DNA of 64,000 nt from Nitrososphaerota archaeon (GCA_028867675.1 JAGWGA010000004.1:1-64000), one strand, 5' to 3'. Positions 32,855 to 41,423 are shown, counted from the stretch's first letter. The notes: a model not told the origin generated them from the sequence alone. Numbers and translations are program-made.

Positions 32855-33763
32855 TTATTTTATCAGACTGGACAGTATTTCCAAGCCATCAGAGATTCTT
32901 TTTGCAGACGTTTTTAAAAATTCAGTTTCTTTTGGATCTAGGTCTAGTTTTACAACTTGCTTTACCCCATCCATTCCAATAATTACAGGAACTCCAATAG
33001 ATATTGAAGAAAGTCCATATTCACCACTCAAATTAATTGATGCCATAGTTTGAAGATCTTTTTTCCGAATTATTGCCTGAACAATATCAAAAGTATTTTT
33101 TGCAGCTCCAAAGACAGATGCACCCTTGAATAAGACTAGGTCTTTCCAATAATTTCTCAACAGATATGAAATCTCTTCATATTTTTTTTCTTGAAGATTA
33201 ATTTTTTTGCCGTTAAATTTTGCATTAGAAAACAATGGGACCATCGTAGGACCGTGTTCCCCCATCACCCATCCCTCAATGTTTCCTTGTTTTGTCCCCA
33301 ATTCTTTTGATAGCAAGTACCTAAATCTACTAGAATCAAGGCCAGAACCTATCCCAATTACATGTTCACGTGGAAATTCTGTTTGTTTTAGAACCTGGTG
33401 TGTTATGATATCTACAGGATTAGTAACTATGATTATTTTTGCGTTATCTGCATATCTTCTTAGATTTTTACAAATGTCTGAAACTATGGGAACGTTAAAT
33501 GGTAATAGTTCATTTCTGTCCTCTTTAATTGCACCTCCGCTAACTGTTATGACAACTACATCAGAATTTTTTATTGATGAGATATCATCAGTTCCCATTA
33601 CTGATATGAGAGACGTTTCAGGTATGGTATTGACAACATCTAGTGTTTCACCAAGAGCCTTGTTCTTTGTCCTATTGTAAAGTACTATGTCATCAAGACC
33701 AGATTGTGCAGTAAGAAATGCCAGTGCTGAACCAACTCGTCCTGCACCAATTATTGAAAGCAT
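32855..33763 (-). CDS. Malate/lactate dehydrogenase family protein
   Basis: NAD-binding GAGRVGS (residues 6-12), TNPVDIIT, catalytic pair Asp143 (GLDSSRFR) and His170 (MGEHGPT) define the MDH/LDH family at a normal 302 aa. The mobile substrate loop is shortened: SGGAIKEDRNELL replaces the usual PRKPGM-x-R-x-DL, so one of the two substrate-binding arginines is not evident. Oxaloacetate/malate is the most likely pair but specificity is uncertain. It follows a Usp gene by 3 bp in an operon. Confidence 0.82.
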   Translation of the reverse strand: MLSIIGAGRVGSALAFLTAQSGLDDIVLYNRTKNKALGETLDVVNTIPETSLISVMGTDDISSIKNSDVVVITVSGGAIKEDRNELLPFNVPIVSDICKNLRRYADNAKIIIVTNPVDIITHQVLKQTEFPREHVIGIGSGLDSSRFRYLLSKELGTKQGNIEGWVMGEHGPTMVPLFSNAKFNGKKINLQEKKYEEISYLLRNYWKDLVLFKGASVFGAAKNTFDIVQAIIRKKDLQTMASINLSGEYGLSSISIGVPVIIGMDGVKQVVKLDLDPKETEFLKTSAKRISDGLEILSSLIK

Positions 33764-33766
33764 TAG

Positions 33767-34195
33767 TTATTTTACTACTAGTACAGGTACATGAGATTTG
33801 TGTACAATCGCATTTGAGATACTTCCCAAAAGAGCTTCTTTAACATTACCAAGCCCTCTAGATCCCATCACAATAAGATCAAACTTGTTTTGTTTTGCAA
33901 AATCTACAATTTCTGATTTTGCTTCGCCGTAAAGGATTTTGTGATGAAATACCATTCCATTTTGTGCACAAACACCTTTAGATTTTTCCATAAACTTTAC
34001 TGCATCTTGTAATAGTTTTGCTTTAAGTGGTGTAACAAGATCACCAAAATGTTGTGGATATATGGAAACAACATGAATTCCGGTAATTGTGGCACCACAT
34101 TGTCTTGCGATATAGATTGCCTTATCAAGCCCGATAAAAGAATTCTTTGAGCCGTCTAATGGTACTAGAATTTTTGAGATTTTCGTCTTTATCAT
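33767..34195 (-). CDS. Universal stress protein
   Basis: 142-aa Usp domain with KILVPLDGSKNSFIGLDKAI and the ATP-binding signature VMGSRGLGNVKEALLGSISNAI. It differs from the other Usp proteins here (ISNAIVHKSHVPVLVVK end) and resembles the common archaeal type. It leads an operon with the malate dehydrogenase-like gene, and shares a TGATTATCG-bearing intergenic region with the divergent CBS-HPF-like gene. Confidence 0.87.
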   Translation of the reverse strand: MIKTKISKILVPLDGSKNSFIGLDKAIYIARQCGATITGIHVVSIYPQHFGDLVTPLKAKLLQDAVKFMEKSKGVCAQNGMVFHHKILYGEAKSEIVDFAKQNKFDLIVMGSRGLGNVKEALLGSISNAIVHKSHVPVLVVK

Positions 34196-34232
34196 GTATT
34201 ATTTTGATACAGGTATACTTTATCAACATCTC

Positions 34233-34241
34233 TGATTATCG
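34233..34241. promoter_or_regulatory. TGATWATCA-like site between divergent USP and CBS genes
   Basis: TGATTATCG, one mismatch from the consensus, in the 120-bp divergent region. The rightward TATA-like TTTATATC is at about 34266-34273. Confidence 0.45.
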
Positions 34242-34315
34242 CAGGCAAAAACCAACTGGTTTCCTTTTATATCCCTAGATTATTATTGAGGAAAGAAGGA
34301 CAAAAAAGAATCAAA

Positions 34316-35485
34316 ATGAGTTCACCACAAGTTATCTATTCACATTTGAAAGAAGTCAGAGATCTTAAGGTAGACAAGATATTAAAGAAAGCAACTACTA
34401 TTGATCCATCTTATTCCATATCAAAGACTGTAGGAGTTTTAGTAAATTCCGATTCCTACGAAGTTTTCTGCATGGATGGCAAAGATGTCCTCACAATTAG
34501 TGCCCGCGAACTTTTAGGCGCCAAGGATATCGAAAACATGAAGATAAAACCACTTTTAAGAAAGATTCAGCCTCTAACAAGAAAAGATACTGTAGAGAAA
34601 GCAGCTGCAATTTTGTCCCATTATAGAATGCGTTCAGTTCCAGTAGTAGAAAGTAATGAGATTGTAGGAGTAGTTAATGGAAAAGACATAATAGAATTAT
34701 TACATAAACAGAATTTGAAATGGGTACCAGCAAACAACATACTAACTGCAGACCCAATAACAATAACCAGTACAGATTCTCTTGCTACCGCAAGAAGACT
34801 AATGATAACAAAAAGAATTGATCATCTTCCAGTAGTCAAGAACGGTAAAGTTTCTCAAGTAATTACATCAATGCATTTGTTGCAAGTAATAAAACCGGGA
34901 GAAAGAATCGGAATGGGATTAAGAGGCGTCGATTTGCAAAAAAAATACAAATCAGATATTGGAAATATTGGTAGTACACGCATTCCAAATCTTAACACCA
35001 ATGCACCACTTAGTACAGTAATAGAAGCAATGCTAAAGAATGACTCATCATGCTGTTTGCTCACTTTATGGGACCATGTACATGGAATTATCACTTTCAA
35101 AGATATAATCAACTTGCTTGAATCAAAAGTACCAAGTGAGGTCCCATTATTCATTGTGGGACTACCAGAAGATTACAGTAGTGCCGAGATTGTAAAAACA
35201 AAGTTTGACAAGATAATTAGAAATCTTACCAAGGTATACCCAGAGGTAGAACAAGCCAAGGCATCAATCAAAACAATACACAATCCAAATACCAATAGAC
35301 CACATTACGAAGTTTCAGTCAGGGTATTCAGTCCATACAGAACATACAACTATACAGAAATGGGATGGGACCTCTCAAAAGTTTTCGATAGTCTAGGTAG
35401 CAAAGTAGTCAGAAACTTGACCCAACGCAGCAAGAAACGATGGAAGACTACAATTAGAAAAATAGACAAAAAAGATATTTTCTAA
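34316..35485 (+). CDS. Four-CBS protein with C-terminal S30AE/HPF-like domain
   Basis: Residues 1 to about 275 hold four CBS repeats (RSVPVVESNEIVGVVNGKDI, DHLPVVKNGKVSQVITSMHL and others). Residues 277-389 have the order helix (EIVKTKFDKIIRNLTKVYPE), strand (EQAKASIKTIHN), strand (HYEVSVRVFSPYRTYNY), helix (GWDLSKVFDSLGSKVVRNLT) and a basic tail, which matches the S30AE (HPF/RaiA) ribosome-hibernation fold in pattern. CBS proteins have been reported as archaeal hibernation factors, so a nucleotide-sensing hibernation factor is a reasonable hypothesis. ATG at 34316 fits the TATA spacing better than the TTG at 34286. Confidence 0.72.
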   Translation: MSSPQVIYSHLKEVRDLKVDKILKKATTIDPSYSISKTVGVLVNSDSYEVFCMDGKDVLTISARELLGAKDIENMKIKPLLRKIQPLTRKDTVEKAAAILSHYRMRSVPVVESNEIVGVVNGKDIIELLHKQNLKWVPANNILTADPITITSTDSLATARRLMITKRIDHLPVVKNGKVSQVITSMHLLQVIKPGERIGMGLRGVDLQKKYKSDIGNIGSTRIPNLNTNAPLSTVIEAMLKNDSSCCLLTLWDHVHGIITFKDIINLLESKVPSEVPLFIVGLPEDYSSAEIVKTKFDKIIRNLTKVYPEVEQAKASIKTIHNPNTNRPHYEVSVRVFSPYRTYNYTEMGWDLSKVFDSLGSKVVRNLTQRSKKRWKTTIRKIDKKDIF

Positions 35486-35509
35486 ATCAAAAATATCACT
35501 ATTTATGCG

Positions 35510-35644
35510 ATGACGTTCTACACATATGCGATAGTTATGGATGGAGATCAATTTTGGAAACAAAAGGTCTGTTCAGACTGTAGACGAATGAAATGCCAGA
35601 AAGGATGCAATTGTGATTGTCATTGGGATAAAAACAACATCTGA
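35510..35644 (+). CDS. Cys-rich microprotein, 44 aa
   Basis: The C-terminal half carries seven Cys/His residues: VCSDCRRMKC then KGCNCDCHWD. This looks like a compact metal-binding knuckle. The upstream ATG gives MTFYTYAIVMDGDQFW; an internal ATG at 35537 is an alternative start. It lies just after the CBS-HPF-like gene on the same strand. Confidence 0.5.
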   Translation: MTFYTYAIVMDGDQFWKQKVCSDCRRMKCQKGCNCDCHWDKNNI

Positions 35645-35686
35645 TTTTACCTTATTGTATTACATATAGCAAATCCAATCAAAGAA

Positions 35687-35695
35687 TGATTATCA
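35687..35695. promoter_or_regulatory. TGATWATCA operator candidate (htpX promoter)
   Basis: Exact TGATTATCA ending 2 bp before the TATA-like TTTAAATT (35698-35705), i.e. overlapping the BRE position of the htpX promoter. Confidence 0.58.
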
Positions 35696-35723
35696 AGTTT
35701 TAAATTATGATCAGGGCTACAAT

Positions 35724-36644
35724 ATGCCAAACATGCAGCGTGATTTACAACTAACTTTTAGAATGGCCATTAGCTTCCTAGCCCTTACGCTGATCTATCT
35801 TACGTTTTTGGGTTTTATTGCAATGTATTTTGGATTGGGAATTCTTCCAATTTCAATTATTGCGGGATTAATGATAGGCGCACAGTGGTACTTTTCAGAT
35901 AAAATAGTCCTATGGAGTACCGGGACTAAATTAGTAACTAAAGAAGAGTATCCAATACTGCACCAAATAATTGAAAATCTTGCACAAAAAGCAAATCTTC
36001 CAAAGCCAAAGGTAGGAATAATGACAAGTGATATTCCAAATGCATTTGCGACAGGAAAGGGTCCAAAGAGTTCCGTAATAGTAGCAAGTTTAGGAATATT
36101 GAAAATACTAGATAGGGATGAGCTTGAAGGTGTTTTGTCACATGAGATGACCCATATCAGAAACCATGATGTTACAATCATCACACTTGCAAGTTTGTTT
36201 TCAACAATTGCATGGTTTTTGATGCAGTCGTCCATGTTTAGTACAATGTGGGGAGGCGGTTACGGTTATGGAGGAAGACAACAACAAGGAGGAAATGCAT
36301 TTCTTGTTCTCATTGTAGCTGGAATAGTTTGGTTTCTAAGTTTCCTGATAATAAGAGCCATATCTCGATACAGAGAATTTGCTGCAGACAGAGGTGGAGC
36401 TTACCTTACAGGAAAGCCAATGAATCTATCACGTGCTCTAATGAAGATAAGTGGAGAAGTAAAGGTTGCACCAACTCAAGAATTAAAGAAGATTGAAGGT
36501 ATGAATGCATTTTTCATCATACCGGCAATGTCAGGGGAGACTATTGCAAGGTTCTTTTCCACACATCCACCAGTTACAGAAAGAGTAAAACGATTGATGA
36601 GAATCGAGCAGGATCTTCGTAACTCGGATAAATTAGGAATATAA
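35724..36644 (+). CDS. htpX: HtpX-like M48 membrane metalloprotease
   Basis: Zinc protease for membrane-protein quality control. Two N-terminal TM helices (residues about 14-56), the zinc motif HEMTH (140-144), two further TM segments around 150-210, and the third-ligand region YREFAADRGGAYLTG (Glu in the AD-x-x-A motif). A glycine-rich loop (GGGYGYGGRQQQGGN) separates the TM pair. 306 aa is normal. Stress control is suggested by the TGATTATCA site at its TATA box. Confidence 0.9.
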   Translation: MPNMQRDLQLTFRMAISFLALTLIYLTFLGFIAMYFGLGILPISIIAGLMIGAQWYFSDKIVLWSTGTKLVTKEEYPILHQIIENLAQKANLPKPKVGIMTSDIPNAFATGKGPKSSVIVASLGILKILDRDELEGVLSHEMTHIRNHDVTIITLASLFSTIAWFLMQSSMFSTMWGGGYGYGGRQQQGGNAFLVLIVAGIVWFLSFLIIRAISRYREFAADRGGAYLTGKPMNLSRALMKISGEVKVAPTQELKKIEGMNAFFIIPAMSGETIARFFSTHPPVTERVKRLMRIEQDLRNSDKLGI

Positions 36645-36721
36645 TTGCAGATTAATCAAAATAAATTCAATAAAAAAAATCTCTGAGAGGCTTTTATAGT
36701 TGCACAACCTGTAAGAGAGTT

Positions 36722-37573
36722 ATGAAGTCCAGAACATATCGAGCATCATTTGGACTATTAACATTAGTTGCAATATCTTGTTTATCGTATGGGATTCCAA
36801 GCACTATGACAGCGTACGCACAGTCTACAATACAACAACATTGTACTGCTTCCAATCCGTGTATGAACATATGTGGAGATCATATCTGTGCTCCAGGCGA
36901 ATTTGCCCAGATGAAAGCAAATGCTACTCAAGTAAAATTGAACAATACAGTATCATCGGCTTTGCCTACGCCGGCAGTAGGACAGCCAACAGTAAACATC
37001 GTAGGAGGAAAGGTATCATACACGGCAAAAGCTTCTGATGGAACAATCGTGGTAATAAGAACAGGCATTCCATTATCAGGTCAGGCATTACCATTAGGAA
37101 TCGTATTCAAAGATTCCAATGGAAATTTCATACAACATCAAAATTATGCAATTATTATAACACAAGACAATTTTACTATATTATCAGTAACCGCAGGACA
37201 TACACATACTGGATCAGACACTCAAACTACATCAATTCTAGGTTCTAACAATCCCCTGTCTATTCATATAACACTTAATGGAGTAGGCCTTCCAACCGCG
37301 GATCCATCAACATGGACAGGAGTCAAAGGAGAAGTGTTAAGCTTTTCACAGACTCCAGACATACTAACATCAACAACACCTGCAGTACCAACAAATGCTA
37401 CAGCACCTACATTACCAATTTCAAATATGACTAATACTATAAGTACACCAGCAGTGTCATCAGCTAATGCAACAGTACCAGAATTTGGCCCAGTGGTTTC
37501 AATAGTTCTTGCAATTGCAATAACGGCAATAATTTCAGTGTCGGCAAAGACTAGAATATTTCCAAGGCTCTAA
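36722..37573 (+). CDS. Secreted CGDHxCAPGE-motif protein with PEFG tail
   Basis: Signal peptide to about residue 34, then a Cys-rich start with ICGDHICAPGEFAQM (residues about 50-64), a beta-rich domain (VNIVGGKVSYTAKASDGTIV...FTILSVTAGHTHT), a Thr/Pro/Ala linker and the sorting tail ATVPEFGPVVS plus hydrophobic helix plus KTRIFPRL. It should be anchored at the cell surface. The CGDHxCAPGE motif recurs in the protein at 37736-38263. Function unknown; His/Cys suggest metal binding. Confidence 0.75.
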   Translation: MKSRTYRASFGLLTLVAISCLSYGIPSTMTAYAQSTIQQHCTASNPCMNICGDHICAPGEFAQMKANATQVKLNNTVSSALPTPAVGQPTVNIVGGKVSYTAKASDGTIVVIRTGIPLSGQALPLGIVFKDSNGNFIQHQNYAIIITQDNFTILSVTAGHTHTGSDTQTTSILGSNNPLSIHITLNGVGLPTADPSTWTGVKGEVLSFSQTPDILTSTTPAVPTNATAPTLPISNMTNTISTPAVSSANATVPEFGPVVSIVLAIAITAIISVSAKTRIFPRL

Positions 37574-37735
37574 ACATCTTTTCATTTCTTCTTTAAAATA
37601 TTGTTTACATTCTAAAAAGGGAGCATCTAGGTTATTAATAAAAAGTAAAAAACAATTACTTGACTATGAGCAAATTTTCCGTCATGGTAGAATTATCACG
37701 TATAAGAATAATTGAAAAATAAATAATCGTAAGTC

Positions 37736-38263
37736 CTAGCTACAGCCAAGGCTTGTCATTATTTTTCCCACTACAGAAGATGGTATAGTGGAATTTGCAA
37801 GTACAGATTTTACTGTATTACATACAGAATAGGGTACTGGTGATGGAGTCGGAATAGGTATTGGTATTGGGCTTGGAGATACAGAAGGAGTAGGTATGGA
37901 AGAAGATACAGAATCAGTTGAAGATGTAGAATTTGTTTTCACAGTTGAATTTGTAGAAGAGACAGGGTTTGTTTTCACAGTTGAGTTTGTAGATGCAGGT
38001 ACAACATTTTTTCCTGCACCATGAACAATTTGAGATTGATTAAGATGTTCTTGCATCTTGCTCCATTCGCCAGGTGCACACATATGATCCCCGCACACCA
38101 TACTGTTACCAAATCTTGCAGTAAGATGTTGATCATTCAAATAAGAATAGTCTCGTTTTACCAGAGTTGCTCCTGAAGCAGGAAATGTCTGGCCTAAGAT
38201 AGACAACATCAAAATGACCATTACCGTGGCAGAGAGTATTGTCTTTTTTACATCATATGACAT
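37736..38263 (-). CDS. Secreted CGDHxCAPGE-motif protein with Ser/Thr/Pro-rich repeats
   Basis: An N-terminal signal peptide (LSATVMVILMLSILGQTFPA), then VCGDHMCAPGEWSKMQEHLN, shared with the convergent neighbour. The middle repeats STNSTVKTNPVS / STNSTVKTNST, and a PTPSPVP-type proline stretch follows. The C-terminus has two Cys (VCNTVKSVLAN, SLGCS) but no PEFG tail, so it is likely secreted or differently attached. Repeat region may be glycosylated. Confidence 0.7.
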   Translation of the reverse strand: MSYDVKKTILSATVMVILMLSILGQTFPASGATLVKRDYSYLNDQHLTARFGNSMVCGDHMCAPGEWSKMQEHLNQSQIVHGAGKNVVPASTNSTVKTNPVSSTNSTVKTNSTSSTDSVSSSIPTPSVSPSPIPIPIPTPSPVPYSVCNTVKSVLANSTIPSSVVGKIMTSLGCS

Positions 38264-38355
38264 TGGAATTATTTGGTAGGTTTTTTATTTAAGAATATCT
38301 TCAAATATCATCATGGTTACAGGCACAATCATAGAATGTTAGCATTTTTTGAGAT

Positions 38356-38364
38356 AGATTATCA
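38356..38364. promoter_or_regulatory. TGATWATCA-like site (CBS-PAC2 operon)
   Basis: AGATTATCA, one mismatch from the consensus, centred about 13 bp upstream of a TATA-like GATATTTAC. Confidence 0.4.
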
Positions 38365-38416
38365 TTTTTGATATTTACTCACTCAAGTCAAATACCATGA
38401 ATTGTTAAACGTATTC

Positions 38417-39187
38417 ATGGGATTGAAAATAGAAGAACTCTTAGTTGGAAGGTACATGTCAGAGTATCCAATATCAGTAAAGCCAGACATTCCATTTGAG
38501 ACGGTTGTTGAATTTATGGCAGAGAGTAGATTTGCCACATTGATTGTCATGGAAGAAGAAAAATCAATGCCAATTGGAATTTTTACAGAAAGAGATATTA
38601 TCAAACATGTAGTTTCTGGCAAGTCTATGAACCAGAGCATCAAGCAAGAACTCATCCAGCCATTTATTTCTGTAACACCAGATACCACCATCGTTGAAGC
38701 CGCAAGGTTAATGATAATTAAAAAGTCAAGGATTCTAGTATTTGTAGATGCTGACAAACTTGTTGGAACAATTACTGCTTCAGATATGCTTAGAGCGTTT
38801 GGAGAAACAGATAAAGCTCCAAGTTTAGAAAAAGTGATCAGTAAAACTGTCTACCATTGTCCATTTGAGACCACAGTTCTAGATGCCGTAAAATTACTAG
38901 ATGAGAAAAATATTGGAAGTGTATTAGTTACTCGTGATTCCTTGTATGGCATATTTACACAGAGAGATCTGGTCAGAGTTCTTGCAAAGGAAGAAGATTT
39001 GCAAGGCAGTGTAGGAAACTATTCTTCATTTCCGCTCATCACTGCAGATAGAAATATTTTGGCAAACGAGGCTGCAAAAATCATGGCATCAAAGAACATC
39101 AAAAGATTAGGACTGACAAAAAATGACTCTCTCGTAGGAATTGTCACTGCAAGAGATATTGTTGATGCATATCAGATGAATATGTGA
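38417..39187 (+). CDS. Four-CBS-domain protein, 256 aa
   Basis: Close paralogue of the protein at 27479-28261: VGRYMSEYPISVKPDIPFE at the start, then GIFTERDIIKHV, GTITASDMLRAFGE, GIFTQRDLVRVL and GIVTARDIVDAY closing the four CBS repeats. An adenine-nucleotide sensor is expected. ATG at 38417 is preferred; a TTG at 38402 is possible. It precedes PAC2, Hsp20 and a nuclease-like gene on the same strand and may belong to that group. Confidence 0.82.
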   Translation: MGLKIEELLVGRYMSEYPISVKPDIPFETVVEFMAESRFATLIVMEEEKSMPIGIFTERDIIKHVVSGKSMNQSIKQELIQPFISVTPDTTIVEAARLMIIKKSRILVFVDADKLVGTITASDMLRAFGETDKAPSLEKVISKTVYHCPFETTVLDAVKLLDEKNIGSVLVTRDSLYGIFTQRDLVRVLAKEEDLQGSVGNYSSFPLITADRNILANEAAKIMASKNIKRLGLTKNDSLVGIVTARDIVDAYQMNM

Positions 39188-39258
39188 TGAACATCAACAG
39201 GGATAGTTTAAGATTATTCTTTTTATAAGACAAAATTACTAGGATAGTGTTTAAGATT

Positions 39259-39993
39259 ATGCAAAAATCTAAAATAAAAAAAACCGACATGCCAAAAAAT
39301 CCAAATGTATTACTCCTAGGCCTTCCTGGACCAGGACTCATAGGAACTATGGCAATGACTTACATCATTCATTCATTAAAAATGGATTTGATTGGCGAGA
39401 TAGAGACCAATCCTGCATCAATTGTGTTCATCGATAACGGTCAAATTGTAGGACCTGTTAGAATTTACAAAAGCGGCAAGATATTTGCAATACTATCAGA
39501 CATACCAATAGACTACGATAATGCAGTAGACTTTACAGATGCAATAGTAGATTTTTCAAAAAAGAACAATATCGATCTCATCATATTCACTTCAGGTATT
39601 CATGTACCTGATAGAAACATAGCAAATCTAAAGACGTATGGATTAGTAACAGACGAAAAGCTTGAAAAAATACTTTATGACAACGAAATACCAAAGTTTC
39701 TTTCAGGAGTAATAAGTGGACCCGATGCTACGATTCTTACACAATTAAAAAGTTCAACAATACCAACTATTGCTTTACATACTGAATGCAATTACTTTTT
39801 CCCAGACCCAGATGCAGCCATGCAGACTATCAAGATCTTGTCACATATTATAAAAATAGAAATAGACTTGACAGAGTTTAAGAAACAAATTGATTACCTA
39901 AGACTTCAAAATCGTCAGCTTATGGAAGAGACTCTAAATGTTTTACAGGCACAAAGAGAACAACCAACAACTCCTCCGCAGATATACAAGTGA
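39259..39993 (+). CDS. PAC2 family protein (proteasome assembly chaperone-like)
   Basis: The opening VLLLGLPGPGLIGTMAMTYI and the segments ILSDIPIDYDNAVDFTDAIV and GVISGPDATILTQL are characteristic of the archaeal PAC2 family, related to eukaryotic PAC2 of 20S proteasome assembly. The C-terminal 40 residues form a helix (EFKKQIDYLRLQNRQLMEET). ATG at 39259 follows TTTTATAAG by about 35 bp; a GTG at 39247 is also in frame. Its stop overlaps or abuts the next gene, an Hsp20 protein, so it is coupled to protein quality control. Confidence 0.8.
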   Translation: MQKSKIKKTDMPKNPNVLLLGLPGPGLIGTMAMTYIIHSLKMDLIGEIETNPASIVFIDNGQIVGPVRIYKSGKIFAILSDIPIDYDNAVDFTDAIVDFSKKNNIDLIIFTSGIHVPDRNIANLKTYGLVTDEKLEKILYDNEIPKFLSGVISGPDATILTQLKSSTIPTIALHTECNYFFPDPDAAMQTIKILSHIIKIEIDLTEFKKQIDYLRLQNRQLMEETLNVLQAQREQPTTPPQIYK

Positions 39994-39998
39994 TATAC

Positions 39999-40388
39999 AT
40001 GTCCGACTTTGCATCATTCATTGAAAAACAGATGAACTCCTTTTTTGGAGACGCACACTTTGATGATTTCATACACAAAGAATTGGTCCCTCTCTCACAT
40101 ATCAAAGAAAAACATTCAAGTTGGATTTTAGAAGTGGACCTGCCACTTGTCGATAAGAAAAACATAGAGATCACATTATTGGATGAACATCTTACTGTAA
40201 AAGCTAAATTAACCAAGATATATTGTATTTCTCGCGGCAGTTCAGTAACAGAGTTTGATTATTTTAAAAAAACCATTAAACTTCCGAGCGGCATAAACAC
40301 AAAGCAAATTTCTGCGATATTCAAAAATGGAATTTTAAGGATCACAATGCCAAGACTAGCAAACGGTAAAAAGATATCAATTGAATAA
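39999..40388 (+). CDS. Divergent Hsp20-like protein
   Basis: Alpha-crystallin-like domain of about 90 residues: SSWILEVDLPLVDKKNIEIT, a middle strand region, and KNGILRITMPRLANGKK. It is more divergent than the hsp20 at 32332-32817 and lacks a long N-terminal arm. Placed between PAC2 and an ATP-cone nuclease with overlaps on both sides. A GTG at 39990 is an alternative start. Confidence 0.78.
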   Translation: MSDFASFIEKQMNSFFGDAHFDDFIHKELVPLSHIKEKHSSWILEVDLPLVDKKNIEITLLDEHLTVKAKLTKIYCISRGSSVTEFDYFKKTIKLPSGINTKQISAIFKNGILRITMPRLANGKKISIE

Positions 40389-41232
40389 TAGAAAAACCGT
40401 TTTCATAATAAAAGCAAATGGTCAGAAAGTTCCATTTAACCCTCACAAAGTTGTCGTCACATGTAAAAGAGCAGGGGCAGACAGAAAACTTGCAAGAAGA
40501 GTATCAGAGGCAGTGGGTTCCAAAATCCGCGATGGTATGAGTACAAGAGAGGTTTACCGGCTTGTACTTTCACTGTTATCACAATTTGAAACAGGAGGTG
40601 CAACAAGTCACAGATATAGACTAAAAGAAGCAATCATGAAACTCGGTCCTTCAGGATTCATCTTTGAGAATTATGTAAGTAGAATTTTAGAAGAATATGG
40701 ATATCAAATTAAAAATCTAAGAAAAACAATCCAAGGCAGATGTGTAATACATGAGCTTGACATAATTGTCTATCATGTAAATACTAAAAAGAAATCATTT
40801 GTAGAATGCAAATATCATAATTATCCTGGAGTTTTTACAGGATTAAAGGAATCATTGTACACTCATGCACGGTTTTTAGATCTTAATGATCTCTTTGATG
40901 GAGAGATACTGGTATGCAATACCAGAGTATCAAAAGAAGTTATCATTTATGCGTCATGCATAGGACAGCAGGTTGTATCATGGAGATATCCACCAAACAA
41001 AAGTCTTGAGACCATGATACAGGATAAGGGATTGTACCCGATAACGATTTTACCACTGACTAGAAATGAGTTGAATTCCATCTCAGAAAATAATATCATG
41101 ATAGCAAAGGATTTACTAGAAATAGACAAAAATCAACTATCTGCAAAAACCAGAATATCAGTAGAGAGAATAAATAAAATTCAAGAAATAACTGCCCAGA
41201 TAATCACTAAATTTTATTCTGATAAGACATGA
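40381..41232 (+). CDS. ATP-cone domain fused to PD-(D/E)xK nuclease-like domain
   Basis: Residues 5-88 are an ATP-cone (VFIIKANGQKVPFNPHKVVV, ATSHRYRLKEAIMKLG), an allosteric nucleotide sensor best known from NrdR and ribonucleotide reductase. From about residue 93 an Mrr/restriction-like nuclease core follows: Glu96 (FENYVSRILEEYG), Asp127 (HELDIIVYH) and Glu142-x-Lys144 (FVECKYHN). A nucleotide-gated nuclease is thus implied. The TTG start overlaps the Hsp20 stop by 8 nt, so it is translated from the PAC2-Hsp20 transcript. Confidence 0.75.
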   Translation: MNNRKTVFIIKANGQKVPFNPHKVVVTCKRAGADRKLARRVSEAVGSKIRDGMSTREVYRLVLSLLSQFETGGATSHRYRLKEAIMKLGPSGFIFENYVSRILEEYGYQIKNLRKTIQGRCVIHELDIIVYHVNTKKKSFVECKYHNYPGVFTGLKESLYTHARFLDLNDLFDGEILVCNTRVSKEVIIYASCIGQQVVSWRYPPNKSLETMIQDKGLYPITILPLTRNELNSISENNIMIAKDLLEIDKNQLSAKTRISVERINKIQEITAQIITKFYSDKT

Positions 41233-41282
41233 TAATTACACATTATAGGAACTGACCAATTTTTATACGTAAAAAAATTTAA

Positions 41283-41411
41283 TTATTTTTTGTGTCCGGC
41301 CAATGTACAAAATATGCAAAGGGCATAATATTTACTCCAGATATCTCGTACACAGCCACATTTACAATCACATTTTCTTAGTTTCAATTCTAGATTATTC
41401 TTTTGAAACAT
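41283..41411 (-). CDS. Cys-rich microprotein, 42 aa
   Basis: Four alternating cysteines (KCDCKCGCV, residues 14-20) and CIFC near the end form a dense metal-binding cluster in a 42-residue protein. It lies just downstream of a Usp gene on the same strand. Metal handling (zinc or copper) is a guess from composition. Confidence 0.5.
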   Translation of the reverse strand: MFQKNNLELKLRKCDCKCGCVRDIWSKYYALCIFCTLAGHKK

Positions 41412-41423
41412 GTAAAAATAAAT

